Below are positions 12,216 through 23,721 of a stretch of DNA of 64,000 nucleotides, piece after piece (the stretch's first letter is position 1; each line of letters starts with the position of its first letter). Origin of the DNA: Gibbula magus (taxonomy: Eukaryota > Mollusca > Gastropoda > Trochida > Trochidae); contig OW388299.1 in the NCBI GenBank assembly GCA_936450465.1, positions 41,055,548 through 41,119,547 of the forward strand, read 5' to 3'. The notes under the pieces were generated by a model that saw only the letters and a program-made list of their open reading frames with translations, made no database searches and was not told the DNA's origin. The translations under genes and the position numbers were made by a program.

Positions 12216-12693
12216 GTTATTAACTCTTAGTACTGTTACAGAACAACAAATAATTGATGCATATCCATTCGACACAAAATTGTTCTTTTAGTGTTTTTTT
12301 TGGCGGGAAGAGGGAGGTGGGATGCATCTGTGCTAATCTGGCACCAGGAGCATGACCATTTCGAAGAGGTTGAGATGGTTGTTGACTGTTTTGCGTATGA
12401 TCGTGATTATGTTGATCACGTGTTTTAGAAATTATGTCGCTGACTGTTGACAAGTCCTTCTGCATCATGCAAGTTAATGTTTCTCCTTTACTTTTCTTTA
12501 CAATGAACAGTGTTCCATTTACAAAGTAATATCCCCTCACCATATGTAGGAAGTTGTTGAAATGGGGGATGAAAACTACATACCTACACTGTTTACATGC
12601 GGTAGTTTTTATGATGTCAATTGTCTGAAATTCGGTGTCTGTGACTTGTTAGCAGACATGTTAATCAGCATCGGTAGATACACATGATCTGAC
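12216..12693. other. No gene seen
   Basis: A 107-codon minus frame (12220-12543) ends in the foldback flank. It has a Gln/His/Ser-rich middle and no recognisable domain. Confidence 0.4.
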
Positions 12694-13338
12694 TTTTTAG
12701 CTCATCAGGCCTGAAAGGCCCGATGGGCTTATGGCATGGCATGGCATGGCGTCCGGCGTCCGGCCATCCGTCCGTCCATCCGTCCGTAAACTTTTCGCTT
12801 TTTCGACTTCTTCTCCAGAACCAATGACTCCACAGAGCGGAAATTTTATGTGCAGACTCCTTGGCCCATGGGGATTCTAAATTGTAGATTTAGTGACCCC
12901 GTGACCACAAATGGGGTCACAGGGGTCACATCGTTATAAACCTATTTTCATCTTCTTCTCCAGCTCAAAAAGGTCTAGAGAGCTGAAAAGTTGTGTGCAG
13001 ACTCCTTGGTCAATGGAGATTCTAAATTGTAGATTTTGTGACCCTGTGACCCCAATCTAGGTCACGGGTCATGACCCAAAAACCTATTTTCATCTTTATC
13101 TCAAGTATTTAAAGCTCAAGAAAGGTGAAATGTTGTGTAGAGACTCTTTGGTCAAAGGTGATTCTTAATTGTAGGATTGGTGACCCTGTGACTCCAAATA
13201 CGGGTCACAGGGGTCATGATCTAAAAACCTATTTTTTGCTTGTTAACCATGTATTACTTGAGATAACTTAGATATTCAACCTTAGATAATAAATCAATGA
13301 AATTCTGATGAGCTACAGAGCCCATGGCTCTATTTTTT
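12694..13338 (+). mobile_element. Element family G (TTTTAGCTCATCAGG), copy 1
   Basis: Starts TTTTAGCTCATCAGGCCTGAAAGGCC, passes through CGTCC-rich sequence (GTCCGTCCATCC), then has three diverged ~115-bp units (TTCTCCAG..., TGACCCCAAA, GGGGTCACA). It ends with hairpin AGAGCCCATGGCTCT and a T-run. It gives the uninterrupted reference for the nested copy at 19682-22482. No coding capacity seen. Confidence 0.75.
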
Positions 13339-13943
13339 TCTCGATGCGGTGTCCCTTAAGACATGCAAGTAGGTTTGGCACAATTGACGGCACTGCTCAG
13401 GAATCAGAAATATTCGTGGAGTAACATCATGGACCTATTCAGAGAAAGGGAAAAGAGGATACGTGCCAGAGCTAACTAGCTGATGCACAAGCTAACTCAT
13501 TTATATTGGCAGGAAGTGTGCAAAAACAAAATGGTTGCTTAATAATGCAGGTGGATAACTTTTTCTCTAGGGTATTGTGTTTCTGACACAAATTTTTCCA
13601 GAGAAATGGTTTGGTTTTTGGTTTCAAGGAAAATGGAAATGATATTGAAGTCTACTTACAGACTGTGAACAAATTCTTAAGACTGAATTCAAATAACAAA
13701 AATAAGTCATATCAATAGTCAATAAACATCCAAAGCAACAACAAAACCTTTAAAATGGTAGCGATATGTCACAATAGAGAAAAAATAATTTGAAATAGAG
13801 ACGCCTAAGCTGCCAAAACCAAAAATGGTGAGAAATGTATCAGCACAGGAATTAGTGTCGGATAATACACGTGAATATCATGGCAACAAGAGGGAGCGAT
13901 AGACTCAGTACCAGAGATTTTTTCCCTCAACATGATACATGCT
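13339..13943. other. No gene seen
   Basis: AT-rich DNA without notable frame or repeat. Confidence 0.5.
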
Positions 13944-14300
13944 TAAAGGGACAGTAGCATTTTTTTCCCGCTCAAATAGGGTGATGAAATGTATTTGAAA
14001 AATAATGTCACTAATAGTAACTTTTCTCTTCGGAAAATCAAGTTAAAAATTAGTGTACATGGTTCAGTAAAGCCATGGGAATCGTTCTTGTAATTCGAAA
14101 TAATAAAATGTGTTCACATTAAAATGTCCGCCATGTAGTTTTTGCTTTATATGCAACAGCGTTATTACCACTACGGTTAATTGGTTTGTGTAATAAGATG
14201 TTTAACCCTCTAAAGTAAATATAAATTGCATAAACTATGAATACAAATGGGAAATTTGAAAAAATAAAATTTGAAAATTACGTGCTTCAGCCCCTTTAAA
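13944..14300 (+). mobile_element. MITE family A, copy 2
   Basis: TTAAAGGGACAGTAGCA ... GCTTCAGCCCCTTTAA ends; interior matches the other family-A copies. TTAA at both borders. Confidence 0.8.
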
Positions 14301-14600
14301 GATTTTTCTCCTGTCAGACCTTGGTGATATTGTAATAGCAAACAAGTGGTTTTTATTAGCGTACACTCAACGTCTCTTGTTCGCTCTGATTGTCCATCTC
14401 CCATGCGCTTCATGTTACATAGTTCTCTTGGATAACAACTTGTTCATCATTTAAAATATTGTTATCCACAGAGTAGGTGTTTCTGCATTTATTGCAGTGT
14501 TTTCATCAAGAATTTTCATCTAATTTTTATCACTATTTAACATAATGATGAATACAATGTTACGACATATTCATAAATAAGATATTTCAATATTTATTAC

Positions 14601-15010
14601 TAGCCCTGCTACAATATAATCAGGGGTATATATATAGCTCTCCTTGTGTCCGTCCATCTGTCTGTCCATCCAAAACCGTTTTAATTTTGATATAGACGTT
14701 ACCATATGTGATGGTGTTGTGCCTTCGAAGGGTTTAATAAGTTTAATTATTGAAATCTTCTTACTGATAACAATAAGATTTTCTGAATTGGTGTTTAGCA
14801 TAACTAAAATTTATATGACTTGGAAAATTCGAATTTGGAATGGATGTCACCGATGTGATGGTGTTGTGCCTTTTTGTGGTTTTAACCCACAGGTACAATA
14901 TTTTGAAATTATGACCAAAACAGCTAAATTTTCAGACCTTCTTTCATTTGCGAAGCATAACTTGAAACTTCAAATTTGTATACTGAAGTTACCATTGCGT
15001 TGCCTTTTAT
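14601..15010 (+). mobile_element. Family-H-like element, decayed
   Basis: TAGCCCTGCTACAATATAATCAGGGGTATA recalls the family-H 5' hairpin and is followed by GTGTCCGTCCATCTGTCTG. Interior repeats of GATGTGATGGTGTTGTGCCTT (14708 and 14853 regions). The 128-codon plus frame inside is not a recognised protein. Confidence 0.5.
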
Positions 15011-15640
15011 GGGTTACAAATCCAGAATAATGAAAATTGCTGTCATTCATTGACATGATTGACTACATATGTTTTCATGATTAATAAATACTATATGAAT
15101 GCTGTCAAACTACAGCCGTAGGTTTATGAGCTTCGCTCCCCTCGCCATGTTTTGAAAGCAATTTCGCATCATTTCACGAAATTAATTATTGTTTTCATTG
15201 CATATATTAACTTCACCTTCATTAAGGCATTTGGCATGCTCTTTTGATGTCCATTAGCCGCGACAGGCACAATTGTTGATGGCTATCATCTGTAACACCT
15301 TGATTTGAATAGCCTGATTATCTGTTTTGTTAATGCCAGACCAGTTGTGACGGGGAAATCAGTAGGAATCAAAGTATTTGTGCGCAAACGTGTGTCTCTT
15401 TAAGAGCTTTGGTTAATAAAAGCTGTTTACTGTAAGGCTTTGTAAAGCCACATTAATGGAATTTGCTGCAGTTGATGAAGAACAGAGATTGACCGGCTAA
15501 GATCCGTTAGACCACTAAGTGGCTGGTCAGCGCACCTATTGACCACCGGTCTGCCGCTCTGCACAAACACATCATTGATTGCCATGATAAAAAGTTTCTA
15601 ACAAAACTCACATTTAGTGTTTCGTTTAATATTCATTTGA
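15011..15640. other. No gene seen
   Basis: No feature recognised. Confidence 0.5.
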
Positions 15641-15649
15641 ATATGCTGT

Positions 15650-16583
15650 TCCAATTATGTTGACAAATTTGTTGCCAAGACACATAGTTCCTTTTACGAT
15701 TGAAGCGGACACATTTTGTTTCTTTTTATTGATATTTGCATATACCAGCTGCTCAGAATGATTAATTGTGAACATGATCAGTTAATTGACTTCTACATCT
15801 CTCCTAAAATTGCATTTAAAGGCACTGTAGCACATTTTTGCATATGTTTTCTCTCAAATTTGCCATTTATTATTTGTTTATACCATATGTTGTTAGAGGG
15901 TAAAACATTGTACATGACACAATAAGCAATATCTATAGAAAACGGTTATCCGTATTCTTAGAAAATGGTGCAATGTATTAAGCAAACATTTTTTTGCAAC
16001 TCTTCAGTGTGAGAGGTAGATTTGTAGGTAATAGTATATTTCATTTTATGTAATTTTGAATAAACTATCATATATCATGGAATAGTTGCAGTGCCAAAAG
16101 ACACAGTTCCTTTAATTATCTAATAACATATATCATTTTATGTAAATTTTATAAGCTGTCAAGATTCTAAGAATAGTTTCAGTGCCAAAACACACGTGTC
16201 CCTTTAATTATCCAATAAAATATTTCATTTTATGTAAGTTTTATAAGCTGTCGAAATTCTTAGAATAGTTTCATTTCCCACACGAGTTCCTTAACTTACC
16301 TAGATCTGTAATAATATATTTCATTTTATGTAATTTTGAATAAACTATCAAATTTGTTGGAATAGTTTCATTGCCAAAACACACAATTCCTTCAATCATC
16401 CAAAGGTCTCGTAATATAGTTCATTTCATGTTATGTTTAATAAACTGTCAAGATTATTGGAATAGTTTCAGGGCCCAAGACTTCTTTATTTTTTCAATAC
16501 TCTGGTAATATATTTCATTTTATGTAATTTTGAATAAACTGTCAAGAATATTGGAATAGTATCAGTGCCAAATCAGTTCCTTT
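15650..16583. repeat. ~95-bp tandem array linked to a decayed MITE
   Basis: GAATAGTTTCAGTGCCAAAA recurs near 16081, 16172, 16264, 16361, 16461 and 16555 (spacing 91-100 bp) with CAGTTCCTTTAATTATCC and TTCATTTTATGTAATTTTG between. A related TTTAAAGGCACTGTAGCACA end lies at 15817, and GCCAAGACACATAGTTCC at about 15672, so the array may have grown from a MITE end. Confidence 0.7.
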
Positions 16584-16934
16584 AAAGGGGCAGTAGCACG
16601 TTTTTTCGCTCAAATAAGTTGATGAAATGTATTTGAAAAATAATTTCACCAATAGTAAAACATCCTTCTCTCTTCGGAAAATAAAGTTTAAAATGAGTGT
16701 ACATGTTTCGGTAAAGCCACGAGAATCATTTTTGTAATACAAAATATTAAATTGTGTTCACAATAAAATGCAATTTTTGCTTTATACGCAACATAGTTTT
16801 TACCACTACAGATAATTGGTTTGTGTAATAAGATGTTTTACCCTCTAAAGTTAGTTTAAATGACATAAACTATCATTATAAATGGGAAATTTGAAAAAAT
16901 AAATTTTGCAAAAAACGTGCTACTGCCCCTTTAA
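16584..16934 (+). mobile_element. MITE family A, copy 3
   Basis: TTTAAAGGGGCAGTAGCACG and CGTGCTACTGCCCCTTTAA are inverted ends; inserted at the end of the 95-bp array. Confidence 0.85.
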
Positions 16935-16971
16935 TCATCCAATCCTTCATACCGGGTAATGAGATTCAGCT

Positions 16972-17310
16972 AAAGGGACACTCCATGTTTTTCATGAAAT
17001 TTTATTCAGATTTGATACTTATAAAAATATCAAATGTCCTGATTTACGTCCAAATCATCTCACTCGACTTGCATATGTATCCCCTAACGTCAAATATTTG
17101 ACAATAACTTGCTTTCAATGAAACTCGATCAGCCACGGAACACTGTCCGGTTTTCGATCATAATCACGGCTAAATTAATGTAACTATACTGAACAGATTG
17201 GCACTAAAAGGGTAATTTTCAACAACAGTCTGTCATTATTTCTCAATAAAATAAGACCCTTGGTAACTTTTGACCTATGTTACTACAATAGCATACGGAG
17301 TGTCCCTTTA
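16972..17310. mobile_element. MITE family B
   Basis: Inverted ends AAAGGGACACTCC and GGAGTGTCCCTTT, about 340 bp apart, no coding. The right border is TTAA and the left CTAA, like family A. Confidence 0.75.
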
Positions 17311-17341
17311 ATGAAAATTTTAACACATTGTAAAGGTTGAT

Positions 17342-17712
17342 GTTTAAAGGGTCAGTCGCACGTTTTTTCGCTGAAATATGTCGATGAAATGTATTTGGAA
17401 AATAATGTCACCAAAAGTAAAACACCCTTCTCTCTTTCAGAAAATTAAGTTAAAAATGAGTGTACATGTTCCGGAAAACCATGAGAATTGTTTTTGTCAT
17501 TCAAAATAATAAAATGTGTTCACAATAAAATGGCCGCCATGCATTTTTTGTTTTATTCGCAACACCATTATTACCGCTACGGATAATTGGTTTGTGTGAT
17601 AAGATATGTTTTACCCTCTAAAGTAAATATAAATGGCATAAACTAGCTGTCATTATAAATGGGAAATTTTAAAAAATAAAAATGGAAAAAAATTTGCTAC
17701 TGCCCCTTTAAC
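17342..17712 (+). mobile_element. MITE family A, copy 4
   Basis: TTTAAAGGGTCAGTCGCACG to GCTACTGCCCCTTTAA. The interior has AAAATGGCCGCCATGC. Confidence 0.85.
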
Positions 17713-18850
17713 ACAATGTAAAGATTGATGTTTAAAGTTCAGTTCAATAACTGGCCGACTGATGGAAATGTTAGAATACGACGGAGTAAACCTCATTGAT
17801 TAACAGTGTCTAGTTTTGTTAATCTTCCAATTTACCTTGTTCAGTGGAGCTATCAAGTGCAAATCACTACAGTTACTGAATCACGTTGTGTCTGCAGTTG
17901 ATTTCAAAGTGGCTTGAAGCACTCCAGAGTTCTCTGAATGTTAACAAATTATGCTATATAACATGCATCTGATCACCCTTCGATTAAAATTAAAAGGCAC
18001 CAAACAAATTAAACGTCTGTTGTCTGTATAGTGAATACATGTTTCCGTGAAAATTCAACTCGGAAATTTAAGCTGAGAATGTGTTTTTATTATTATTAAC
18101 AGTACATTTTATTGAAATAAGCTTGAAAAGAAACAAGCCTAAAACATAGGGTTGAAACTTACACTCTAGCTTCGGACCGGTTTGTGTTGTAGTACAGAAT
18201 CCTTTGTTCATTTCAGACCCAGTAATAAACAAACTGAAGTCACATTTTAATACCATAAAAAGGTCTCAAGTCTCTATCTGCATTTGAATTTTTTTCTCAT
18301 GTTAAAAATGGACAAATGGACAGATTCGAACTGGACCTGGAATGACTTGGCCAATTGAGTTTCATGCCGTGACAGTATAGTGAAGACTATCATTACCTTT
18401 ATTGTCAGAATGTTAACTGTTGTAGTTTTGGCTGAAACGCAGTGCAAAAAAGAAAAACAAAGGAAATGCGACTTTTACATAGTCTATAGCACATGGCATG
18501 GGAGTGACATGGGCTCTTTGTCTCTGTTATTAAAATAAAATGTATATAGTGACGAAACCGTAAAACTTACGAAATCGTCATGATTGACTTTTTTGTTCGT
18601 ACTTTTATGCTGAATCATTTAAAAGTTGCTTCAAGTTTCTAAGTGTATTTTGAAAATAATTCCCATGTTAACATCGGCCCCTCTCTGACTGTTCGCGATC
18701 GATTTTATTATTGATTCATGAAGACCTCGTCCCTATCTTACTCTCCTGAAAAATCATCAAATTCGATGGGTAGGTTTATGAGTTATGTCCCCTGGAAGTT
18801 TGCATGTTTGAAAAATCACCAGATTACGAGAGTTCACTGTGATATAGGTT
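17713..18850. other. No gene seen
   Basis: AT-rich with short frames only. Confidence 0.5.
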
Positions 18851-19202
18851 TCATTGATGGGAATGTTGTTGCCCACATGTTGCTGAAGGTTTTGTGAAAT
18901 TATCTTGATTAGTTTTCGTGCTACTAAGGTCTGAAGTTTTGACTTCAAGTGAAGATAACTCATGAAAGAAGCCGAAAATAAAAAATCGGCCAAAACAGGG
19001 CTGGTTTTTGTCACAGTCTATAATCCCTGTAAATTTCATGCGAAGCAACCGAGCCATTACTTCAGAATCGGGGCACAAAAAACGTACAAATAATAAGAAA
19101 AAAACGGATAATAACAATAGGTCTTCCAAACATTCGTCTTGAAGACCTTATAAACACGCCAATAACAATAAGGATTCAGCACTTTAGTGCTGAATCCTTA
19201 AT
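18851..19202. mobile_element. Repeat family K, 3' portion
   Basis: About 300 bp matches 63628-63930: GGGAATGTTGTTGC, GTTTTGACTTCAA, GATAACTCATGAAAGAAG, CGGATAATAACAATA and GTCTTGAAGACC. It is followed by a hairpin, AAGGATTCAGCAC-TTTA-GTGCTGAATCCTT, at 19171-19200. Two dispersed copies mark a repeat; small minus frames here are not genes. Confidence 0.65.
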
Positions 19203-19681
19203 AAATCCCCTTACCTTTCTGCTGTCCAGTATTTCCTTGACATGTACATACAGTGTTGACTGTACAATGTTGGTATATGACCTGGTGGAAGTGATGTCAC
19301 AGCTTGTTACTCCTCTTCATCAGATTCACAGTATTGAAGTTGGAAATGTGGGCAGTCTAATTGCTTGTAATTGTTCGCATATTGTGGTTCTGTACAATAG
19401 AAACTTGATGAACTGACTGATTTGTGTGTTGGAAACTATGTGTCCTTGAGCCCCCATCAGCATTGACGTATATTGAGGTCGCCTTTATAACTCAGTTGAC
19501 TGATGTCAGTGAAGTTCATCAACATGCAGTCATCAAATGGAACCTAACTTCATGGCTGGATGATAGTTTGAAGAGAGACCTTTGGCAAAAGAATTCTTTG
19601 AAAATAAGATTCAGATCTCAACTTGAACGTTGACAATATCGCAGTGAAATCATGACTCAACTCAACTGATGGCCTCTATGG
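19203..19681. other. No gene seen
   Basis: A 69-codon plus frame (19424-19633) has fairly protein-like composition but no motif or splice context I can support. Confidence 0.35.
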
Positions 19682-19753
19682 TTTTAGCTCATCAGGCCTG
19701 AAAGGCCCGTTTTGCTTATGCCATGGCGTTTGACCATTAACTTTGCTTTTCCA

Positions 19754-20072
19754 GGGGGCGGGATAGCACAGTGGTTAGCGCATTCTGCTTCAGATCAAGA
19801 GGTCCGGGGTTCGAATCCCACCAGGGACAGGGCAAATTTGTCTGCAGTAAAGAACTGTTCTACACACAGTAAGGTTTGGGTGCAATGCTACACTGAATTT
19901 CAGCGTAGTACCACCCATGGTTCATTACTTCCAGCTGTTGCTCGCAGGTTTCACCGCAATGCATAGCCACATGGCGTTGCGGGCTTTCTCCCTGCCATAA
20001 TACTAGCCGCCGCGATATAAGTGAAATACTCTTGAAAGCGGCGTGAAATCCCAACTCACCACACCTCACCTC
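19754..20072 (+). mobile_element. SINE family 1, full length
   Basis: tRNA-like head (GGGGGCGGGATAGCACAGTGG, B box GGTTCGAATCCC), body and tail ending CCTCACCTC. Flanks GCTTTTCCA and GCTTTTTCA agree with an approximate target duplication inside the family-G host. Confidence 0.88.
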
Positions 20073-20896
20073 GCTTTTTCAACTTCTTCTCCAGAACCAG
20101 CTACTCTAGCTGAAATTACATGTACATACTAACTCCTTGGTCACTGGATATATTAAATTGTAGATTTGATGACCCTGTGATCCCAAATATGGGTCACGGG
20201 GGTCATGATCTAAAAACCTATTTTTCATCTTCTTCTCCAGTCCGAAAAGGTCCAGAAAGCTGAAATGTTGTGTACAGGTTCTTTGACCAATGAGGATTCT
20301 TAATTGTAGATTTTGTGACTCTGTCACCCCAAATATGGGTCACAGGGGTCATAATTTAAATAGTTATTTTCATCTTCTTCTCCAGTACGAAAAGCTCTTG
20401 AATGTTGTGTGTAGACTCCTTGGCCAATGGGAATACTAAATTATAGATTTGGTGACCCTGTGACCCCAAATGTGGGTCCCAGGTGTCATGACCTAAAAAA
20501 CTATTTTCATCTTCTTAATTCTCCAAAACGAAAAACTCTAGAAAGCTGAAATGTTGTGTACATACTCTTTGGTCAATGGGGATTCTAAACTGTAGATTTT
20601 GTGACCCCGTGACCCCGAATAGGATCACAGGGGTTGCGACTTTGAAAACCTTATTTCATCTTCTTCTTCAGTACCAAAAGGTCTAGAAAGTTGAAATGTT
20701 GTTTGCAGTCTCCTTGTGACCCCAAATAGGGTCACAATGGTCATGACCTTTTTCATCTTCTTCTACAGTACATAAAGCTCTAGAAAGCTGAATTGTTGTG
20801 TTCAGACTCCTTGGCCAATATAGATTCTAAAGTGTAGATTTGGTGACCCTGTGACCCCAATTGTGAATCACAGGGGTCACAATCTAAAAACCTATT

Positions 20897-22057
20897 ATTA
20901 TACCCCCGTTACGAAGTAAGCGGGGGTATATAGCGGTCATTCCGTCCATCCTTCCGTCCCTCCGTCCTTCCGTCCTTCCGTCCGTCCTTCCGTCCGGTCA
21001 ATTTTCTCAAAAACCGTCAAAGGTACATCAACCAAACTTTGTACAGATGTTAACCATGTTCTTCCGATCGGGCACAGACAATTTTCAATTTTCTGAGATT
21101 TATATTTTTTGTCGTTTCCATGGAAACGTCACTTTTTGGACTTAGTTTTATTGTGTTCAATGGGGACAAGTTTTCTCGGATACTATTCAACCTAGGTGAA
21201 TGAAATTTTGGTTGTGAGTACTCATGACCATACTCTTTATCGAGTTCAAAAACCAGTTCCAAAATATTATTTTTTACGGAGTTATGGCCCTTGAAACCGA
21301 AATTGAACTTCGTACCAGAAGAACTGTGATGCTCCAATGGGGACAAGTTTTCTCAGAAACTATTACATCTAGGTGAATGAAATTTAATATGGAGGTAGTC
21401 CAGATGATACTCTTTATCGAGTTCGAAAACCAGTTCCGAAATATTATTTTTTACGGAGTTATGGCCCTTGAATCCGAAATTGAACTTCGTACCAGAAGAA
21501 CTGTGATGCTCCAATGGGGACAAGTTTTCTCAGAAACTATTACATCTAGGTGAATGAAATTTAATATGGAGGTAGTCCAGATGATACTCTTCATCGAGTT
21601 CGAAAACAAATTCTGAAATATTATTTTTTACGGAGTTATGGCCCTTGAATCCGAAATTGAACTTTGTACCAAAAGAGCTGTGATGCTCCAATTGGGACAA
21701 GTTTTCTCGGAAACTATTACATCTAGGTGAATGAAATTTTACATGTAGGTAGTCCAGATGATACTCTTCATCGAGTTCACAGTCCAGTTCCGAAATATTA
21801 TTTTTTACGGAGTTATGAAGCCCTTGAATCTGTAATTGAACTTGGTACAAATTACTGGTGTGATGCCCTAATGGGAAAAATTAAATATTACATCTGGGTG
21901 AATGAAATTTGTAATAACAGTCAGTTCCTAAAATTATTTTGGACAATAATATGATGCTTGAAGCTGTTTTTTAAACATAGTAACCTTCACATCTATAATT
22001 CTCAATGGACGGATAGCGGATGGCGGGGGTATGTGAGCCATGCTCACTTTTTTCTTG
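20897..22057 (+). mobile_element. Hairpin-ended element family H, copy 2, with 177-bp repeats
   Basis: 5' hairpin TACCCCCGTTAC-GAA-GTAAGCGGGGGTA, a (GTCC)n-like stretch to 21000, 4-5 tandem units of 177 bp (CAATGGGGACAAG at 21158, 21335, 21512, 21689), then GCGGGGGTATGTGAGCC, 3' hairpin GTGAGC-CAT-GCTCAC, a T-run and CTTG. Compared with the family-G copy at 13230, it is inserted in a T-run without evident target duplication. Frames across the 177-bp units are by-products. Confidence 0.75.
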
Positions 22058-22068
22058 TTTGCTTATTA

Positions 22069-22391
22069 GGCGAGACCAAATTAATTAGTTGATTTACGGC
22101 TCCGCCGACTACGATTTTGGCAATTTCCTAAAATAAAAAATGTTTATTTGAACCCCGCTCACTAAAAAATGTTGCATTGCTGCTGGAAACAAATTCTAAA
22201 ATCCTGAAACCAGTCTTCATGCTGTGGTAATGGCGACCTCCTCGCCCGGTTTTTAACCCGACGGTTTTCAGGCAAAGCTTCGTCGACACTAGACCAAAAA
22301 GCTTTTTTTTATTTTTTTTCATTTTCCCGCCTTTCTTTAGGTATTTTGACCTCCAGAAATCCGTTAATCAAGTAATTAATTTTGTGTGGCC
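22069..22391. mobile_element. PIF/Harbinger-like MITE with TTA target duplication
   Basis: Inverted ends GGCGAGACCAAATTAATTAG and CTAATTAATTT-like right end (AAGTAATTAATTTTGTGTGGCC), about 30 bp imperfect. TTA flanks both ends (22066-22068, 22392-22394). The unoccupied site is visible in family-G copy 1 (GCTTGTTAACCATG near 13238). A right-end relative lies at 39711-39741. The minus frame inside is not a gene. Confidence 0.8.
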
Positions 22392-22482
22392 TTAACAATG
22401 TATTATTTTAGATAACTTAGATATTCAACCTTAGATAATAAATGAATTTAGATGAGCTACAGAGCCCATGGCTCTATTTTTT

Positions 22483-22999
22483 AAAAATCATTTGATTGTC
22501 AAGTTTTCTATCATGAGTTAATTTCTTTCCATATCAATGTTTTACAAATTCATTGAATGAATTGTGAATGTCTGTGTTACCTCCTATCATCAAAACCATT
22601 ATTAGTTACCAATTTACAGGAAATGTAAGAGTTAGCCAGAGTATGAATCATCAGCCAGCTACAATGAGTTCATTAAGAATTTTGCAGTTTAGTACTAATC
22701 AATTCTGAGTAGCCAATTTACAGGAATGTCAACTTGAGAATGTTATTATTCTTTATTGAAGATCAATTATCTACTAAGCTGCTCTTGAACTCCCAGTGAA
22801 TGGTACGTCTGTCTGAGTTGAAGTTTAGTTGAGTTAAGGTGAGGACATTTAGCATCCTCCAAATTATCTGATTATTTGACCTGCAGACTTCATCTGAAAG
22901 TACCACAGACAACATAATAGTCTTCCCAAACCAACTACGTACTCCTACCAAATAAGCTCACCATCATCTCACCTCATCCCACCCTCATCCCACCCTCAC
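22483..22999. other. No gene seen
   Basis: A direct repeat of AGCCAATTTACAGGAA/ACCAATTTACAGGAA (22610, 22712) is the only structure noticed. Confidence 0.45.
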
Positions 23000-23365
23000 T
23001 TATCCTCATCCCATCCTTGTTCCTCCCTCATCCTACCCTCATCCTCTTCTCACCTTCTTTCGATTCTCATCCCACCTTCATCCCATCCCTCATCTCACCC
23101 TCATCCTGTCCTTACCCCACCCACCATCCTTACCCCACCCACCATCCTTACCCCACACACCATCCTTACCCCACCCACCATCCATCCTCATCCCGTCCTT
23201 ATCCAACCCACCATCCAACCTCACCCCATCCTCATCCCATTCTTACCCCACCCACCATCCATCCTCACCCCATCCTTACCCCACCCACCATCCATCCTCA
23301 CCCCATCCTCACCCCATCCTCACCCCATCCTTACCCCATCCTCACCGCAACTCACCCCATTCCCA
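23000..23365. repeat. CCCCACCCACCATCCTTAC minisatellite
   Basis: Imperfect tandem units of ACCCCACCCACCATCC and CTCACCCCATCC. The 123-codon plus frame (HPYPTHHP repeats) is a by-product. Confidence 0.9.
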
Positions 23366-23422
23366 GCCAGATATTTACAATCGTTTGACTGGTATATCTG
23401 TTCAAGTGAAGCTTTGGAGGGA

Positions 23423-23707
23423 TTAAGGTAAGAACAAGACTACGCCCAGCCTACGTATCCTAACGGTACTCCACCTGCTAGACGTGATCCTGAGTGTATT
23501 TGACGGGGAGCCCAGGCCGACTGTCTGAGTTATCAATACCCAGTCAATAAATCTATACTCGCTTTGTCTCGACTTCCATTCGTAGCTGTTACAGACATCC
23601 GCATCCATACAACAGTCATCAAAACAGCTAATCTTCGCATTGCCTTTATCGGATTTTTGTGCACAAACGGCTGAAAAGTGAAGAATAAAGCTAACTGGAT
23701 GAACCAC
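23423..23707 (-). CDS. Possible small secreted protein or first exon, minus strand
   Basis: A 94-codon frame in a GC-richer island starts with a hydrophobic stretch resembling a signal peptide (PVSFILHFSAVCAQ), then a cysteine cluster ISCFDDCCMDADVCNS. Alternatively TTCTTCACTTTTCAG at about 23674 is a splice acceptor and TGG|GTATTG near 23562 a donor, giving a ~110-bp internal exon with the same cysteines. The C-terminal part (SPSNTLRITSSRWS) is not recognised. An overlapping 62-codon frame with its own hydrophobic start is an alternative reading. Confidence 0.22.
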   Translation of the reverse strand: MVHPVSFILHFSAVCAQKSDKGNAKISCFDDCCMDADVCNSYEWKSRQSEYRFIDWVLITQTVGLGSPSNTLRITSSRWSTVRIRRLGVVLFLP

Positions 23708-23721
23708 AGAACTTTCATCAA

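Larger units (their letters stand above)
19682..22482 (+). mobile_element. Element family G, copy 2, with three nested insertions
   Basis: TTTTAGCTCATCAGGCCTG starts the copy; AGAGCCCATGGCTCTATTTT ends it. Inside are a SINE, a family-H element and a PIF/Harbinger-like MITE. Own sequence between them (20073-20896) is about six diverged 105-130-bp units with TTCATCTTCTTCTCCAG, CTTGGTCAATGGGGATTC and GGTCACAGGGGTCA. Copy 1 at 12694-13338 supplies the uninterrupted sequence for two of the junctions. Confidence 0.8.

Noticed and set aside
13300..13338. Hammerhead ribozyme at CTGATGAG in family-G ends (also 25672)
   Set aside because: CTGATGA is present but the GAAA core and three stems are not in the required places.
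19712..19966. Short frames containing SASDQEVRGSNP (also 30399, 31180, 35484, 50809)
   Set aside because: These are the SINE tRNA head read as protein; the recurrent peptide marks the SINE, not a gene.
21050..21850. Minus-strand frames with repeated ELDEEYHLDYLHVKFHSP
   Set aside because: 177 is a multiple of three, so the tandem unit yields a repeated peptide; it belongs to a hairpin-ended non-coding repeat.
23017..23388. 123-codon His/Pro/Thr-rich frame
   Set aside because: Direct translation of the CCCCACCCACCATCC repeat.
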